Source: Pyxicephalus adspersus (taxonomy: Eukaryota > Chordata > Amphibia > Anura > Pyxicephalidae). From it: 64,000 nt of DNA. This document shows, one piece after another, positions 61,506 to 64,000 of the stretch (the first letter of the stretch is position 1; each line of letters opens with the position of its first letter). The translations under genes and the position numbers were made by a program. The stretch spans positions 37,896,761 through 37,960,760 of the forward strand of contig NC_092859.1 of NCBI RefSeq assembly GCF_032062135.1. The letters are read 5' to 3'. The notes under the pieces were generated by a model. The model was not told the DNA's origin. It saw only the letters and a program-made list of their open reading frames with translations, and made no database searches.

Positions 61506-61642
61506 CTGGAATGTAAAACAAAAAGAAACTATACCACCAAACCCACTGTATAGCTTCCCCCCCCCCCCACACAATAGGAAATGTTACCTTTTTAATGTAC
61601 CTAACCCAAAACCAACCGCAACCCCCTAAGGAACATACTCAC
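61506..61642 (-). other. Candidate intron between recombinase and hydrolase
   Basis: On the minus strand the donor TAG|GTGAGTATG starts directly after the recombinase stop codon (61645-61643). The acceptor TTTTGTTTTACATTCCAG ends at 61506, after a T-rich tract. Length 137 bases. Splicing would leave the TAG stop in the recombinase frame, so it would bring the hydrolase close but not fuse it in that frame. It also contains a 10-base G run on the minus strand. Prediction only. Confidence 0.4.
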
Positions 61643-62613
61643 CTATAGCAACTCCGGCCGAATGTACACTTTAAATCGGTTGGACTCCCAACGCCCAATC
61701 CTTTTTATAGCTTCATCACTCAAACCCCATCGGGCCGCTTCAGTAGCTGCACCAATGCGAAATGAATGTGAGGAATACTCCTCAGCCACCCTGCCAATGG
61801 CCCGAAAACATTTTTTAAACACTGCTCCAAACTGAAACCGTGTCAGTGGGGACCCCCCCTATGTATAAGGAAAGGACCCTCCCCCGAGCCACGCACCTCC
61901 AAATACTGGCGGACTGCCCGTACAGGGCAAGCCACTGAACCCGGTAACTCACCCAAGAGCAACCCAGCGCCTTTCCCCTCCTGATCAGTCTTCGATCTTC
62001 GGACCCAAATCCGTACCGCCCGCCTTTTTACCTTAACATCCCCCAGAAACAAGCCACCCAAATGAGCTCTGCTTGGACTAACCACCTCCCCCACTCGCAG
62101 CGCTGCAAAAAAGGTAACCGCAAACGCTGCCCTAAATAATGCTACCTCAAAGGAATCCAAACAAACCTGATCCAAAATACCTAACAATTCAACCAACATA
62201 GCAAAAGAAACCGGCCTTCTAGTATCCTTCTTCACCCCACCCCTGCGATAACCCTTCAAGGCTTGCCGAACCAAAAAATTCTTAGTGTGATCCACCCCAC
62301 CTTCTAACTTAAAAAGAAAAGCCAACGCAGACAACTTCTTTGCCATGACATTGCCCGACACACCCGCCCGAAAGTTAACAGCTAAAAACAACAACAACAT
62401 CAACAAATCCTGCTGCGCCACCAAGCCCACCCCTTCCTGTCTTAAAAACCCAAACCATTCATGCCATGTGTTTACATACGACTTCCACGTTCCTTCCGCC
62501 ACAGACCGCCGAATACCTCCAACCACAAGTCCTAGACGATCATCCAAAGGTCGGGCGGACAAGGGATGCCCTGACGATCCGCCCCTGGTACCAACTCCCG
62601 AAACCGCACCCAC
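61643..62613 (-). pseudogene. Tyrosine recombinase of the Ngaro-like element, one frameshift
   Basis: Catalyses insertion of the retrotransposon copy by site-specific strand exchange, making no target duplication. From 62613: an N-terminal SAM-like domain (VAEGTWKSYVNTWHEWFGF at about 62500), then the catalytic domain. The first Arg lies in FFAALRVGEVV (about 62100), a Lys in RSKTDQEGKG (about 61990), HxxR in HSFRIGAATEAARWG (about 61740) and the Tyr nucleophile in SNRFKVYIRPEL (about 61660). The frame breaks once, at the run of seven G on the minus strand (about 61850-61856), where one extra base shifts HRGGPH into a stop; the last 68 codons follow in the next frame. All catalytic residues are present. 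The single lesion lies in a homopolymer, so either a recent mutation or a sequencing error is possible. Confidence 0.8.
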
Positions 62614-63118
62614 TGGGAACGAGAGAGAGAATCAGCCACATCATTAGCCCGTCCAGGAACGTGCACTGCTTTCAAGTAAATATTATGCAACAGACACAGA
62701 AGCACCAAATGGCGCAACAAACGCACCACCAGAGGCGAATTAGCAGTGTTATTATTAATTGCACCCACCAACCCCAAATTATCGCAATGTAAACAAACTT
62801 TTTTGTTCCCCAGCTCCTTACTCCAGATGGCCATTGCCACCACCACTGGGAACAATTCCAGCAGCACTAAATTCTTGCACAAACCGGCCTCAACCCAAGA
62901 ATCAGGCCACCGCTCCGCACTCCAATGGCCGGACCAATAAGCCCCATAACCTGAACTCCCAGCCGCATCTGTGAAGAGGTCCAATGCCACATTGGACACC
63001 CCCTCTTCCATCCACAATGTCCGACCATTATAACAATTCAAAAACTGCAACCAGACACGTAAATCCTCCCGCAGCTCACCGGTCAAACACTGTAACTGCA
63101 CGGCTTTGTTTCTTCCCT
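62532..63118 (-). pseudogene. RNase H domain of the Ngaro-like element (reverse transcriptase missing)
   Basis: The C-terminal part of a DIRS-group RT-RNase H protein, which degrades the RNA strand during reverse transcription. Visible: ELREDLRVWLQFLNCYNGRT (linker), then ALDLFTDAAGSSGYGAYW with the first Asp, LLELFPVVVAMAIW with the Glu, VCLHCDNLGLVGAIN with the second Asp and HVPGRANDVADSLSR with the last Asp. The four acidic residues are kept. The frame is open up to 63230, but codons beyond about 63118 are AT-rich flank. The polymerase domain is lost by 5' truncation. It overlaps the recombinase start (62613) by about 80 bases in another frame, typical of compact retroelements. Confidence 0.75.
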
Positions 63119-64000
63119 TATTATTATTTGTTATGGCTTTTGTAGTGCAAATTATCCCTTGAACATGTGTTTCTACCAAAATTGCTGGGGTGACAGGGAG
63201 ACCTGTGGAACATATGGCAAGTGTTAACATTTTAAAAATGTAAGCCCTGATTGTGTAAAAAAGTGTTTCTTGACTATACTCAACTTTTAATTATGGAAAG
63301 TCAACTTGCTTGTTAACCTTTTTATGTAAGACATAAAAGTTCCCATATTTTGTTTAATATATTATGTTCAGGGGCCTTGCGATTCTTTGAAAAAGTCGGC
63401 ATGCAGCTTTCAAAAAGTAAAGCCTTGAGATGAATGGATCATAGTAAATGTAGGCCTGAGGGCCTGCATGACTATGTGCACCGGGGGAGCTTAAAAGGAA
63501 GAGTTATTATAAAAAGGGGGTGGTATTCTGGGGGGCGGGTAAAAAAGGCGATTGGTGGTAGTAAATGGGGGAGGGTTGAGTGAAGAAAGAGGAAAGTAAG
63601 GAAACAGGAGGTAAAGTGTCTTTCTTACCAGGACAGCAAGGAAGTTGTGTAGGGCTTGTGGTTTTGGGTTGGCAGTTTGGGGACCTCAAGGGCAGTGTTT
63701 TGGCGGTTCTGGTTGGGTGGACCCATCTATGGTATGGGAGCCTTGTAAATGTTTATGTCAGGAGGTTGTGTAGGTGTTTGTTAGCTGCCGGAATTGATAT
63801 TCGTTTCCGCGGGGATGTAGAGTGGCTTGGAGCAATAATATCATGTGAGAGACAGAACCTTCTGGGATGATGACTGTGGGTTAGAGCCTTTGAGGACCTG
63901 ACTATACAATTTTAGTTATAATGGTATATGGCTATATGTTAGATATTTCGTTATTTAAGATGGTTTTATTTTGGGTAATAAAATGTGTTTTGATAATAAA
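63119..64000. other. No confident gene; G-rich segment with a 96-residue frame
   Basis: After AT-rich flank, 63480-63870 is G-rich on the plus strand with a frame (63580-63870) containing VGLVVLGWQFGDLKGSVLAV and VRRLCRCLLAAGIDIRFRGD. I do not recognise it. It lies next to, and in the opposite direction from, the Ngaro-like element. It could be another repeat fragment. The window ends in AT-rich DNA. Confidence 0.35.

Larger units (their letters stand above)
60481..63118 (-). mobile_element. Ngaro-like (DIRS-group) tyrosine-recombinase retrotransposon, 5'-truncated
   Basis: On the minus strand the order is RNase H, tyrosine recombinase, SGNH hydrolase. This is the arrangement known for vertebrate Ngaro elements, DIRS-group retrotransposons that integrate with a recombinase in place of an integrase. 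The reverse transcriptase is missing: element-like codon sequence starts abruptly at about 63118, next to AT-rich DNA. The 3' limit is uncertain; sequence between 60910 and about 60480 is non-coding, GC-richer than the left flank, and may be the 3' region with split repeats, which I could not identify. GC content here is visibly higher than in the neighbours. Confidence 0.75.

Noticed and set aside
61308..62974. Plus-strand frames of 64-108 residues
   Set aside because: Antisense to the Ngaro-like recombinase, hydrolase and RNase H genes.
1..64000. CRISPR arrays, bacterial operons, tRNA or rRNA genes
   Set aside because: No repeat-spacer pattern, no closely packed reading frames, and no cloverleaf found; tRNA-like sequence at 19765 belongs to a SINE head.

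Overview
The window looks like vertebrate, probably amphibian (frog), nuclear DNA. It is AT-rich and full of microsatellites. It holds no recognisable host exon, tRNA or rRNA gene, and it carries the transposable-element mixture typical of amphibian genomes: piggyBac, hAT and mariner DNA transposons, an L1 LINE, CR1/L2-type LINE tails, a tRNA-derived SINE, a tyrosine-recombinase (DIRS/Ngaro-type) retrotransposon and many foldback MITEs. The taxon is inferred from this mix; no search was possible. I read the window as intergenic or intronic sequence whose protein-coding content comes almost wholly from mobile elements.

Layout: 1-6105 is mostly unassigned, with one SINE remnant (4195-4425). 6106-9247 is an L1 LINE bounded by a perfect 14-bp target-site duplication. 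It is split by a TTAA-flanked piggyBac-type MITE at 7940-9078. 9248-21462 is mostly unassigned and contains foldback hairpins, a solo-LTR-like block, a decayed LINE 3' piece (about 16130-16720) and a second SINE (19500-19765). 21463-23570 is a piggyBac transposon on the minus strand, with its catalytic aspartates readable but its frame broken. 28889-29887 is an internally deleted mariner with both inverted repeats and TA flanks. 37670-37951 is a small hAT MITE. 40262-40925 is a 24-bp minisatellite. 43229-43696 is a MITE nested in a MITE.

43980-48386 is a composite. Two ends of a protein family that I remember only as unnamed, repeat-associated proteins are separated by a decayed BED-finger hAT transposon (44158 to about 47770), and the family's middle is missing. 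48638-49806 is a second copy of the dimeric piggyBac-type MITE. 53835-54265 is an L2/CR1-type LINE 3' end. 60910-63118 is a 5'-truncated minus-strand Ngaro-like element encoding RNase H, tyrosine recombinase and an SGNH hydrolase. Its catalytic residues are all visible; the recombinase frame is broken once, in a G run.

The genes do not form a host pathway. What they record is a sequence of nested insertions: MITE into L1, MITE into MITE, and hAT into another element's gene. The freshest-looking coding sequence is the Ngaro recombinase/hydrolase block.
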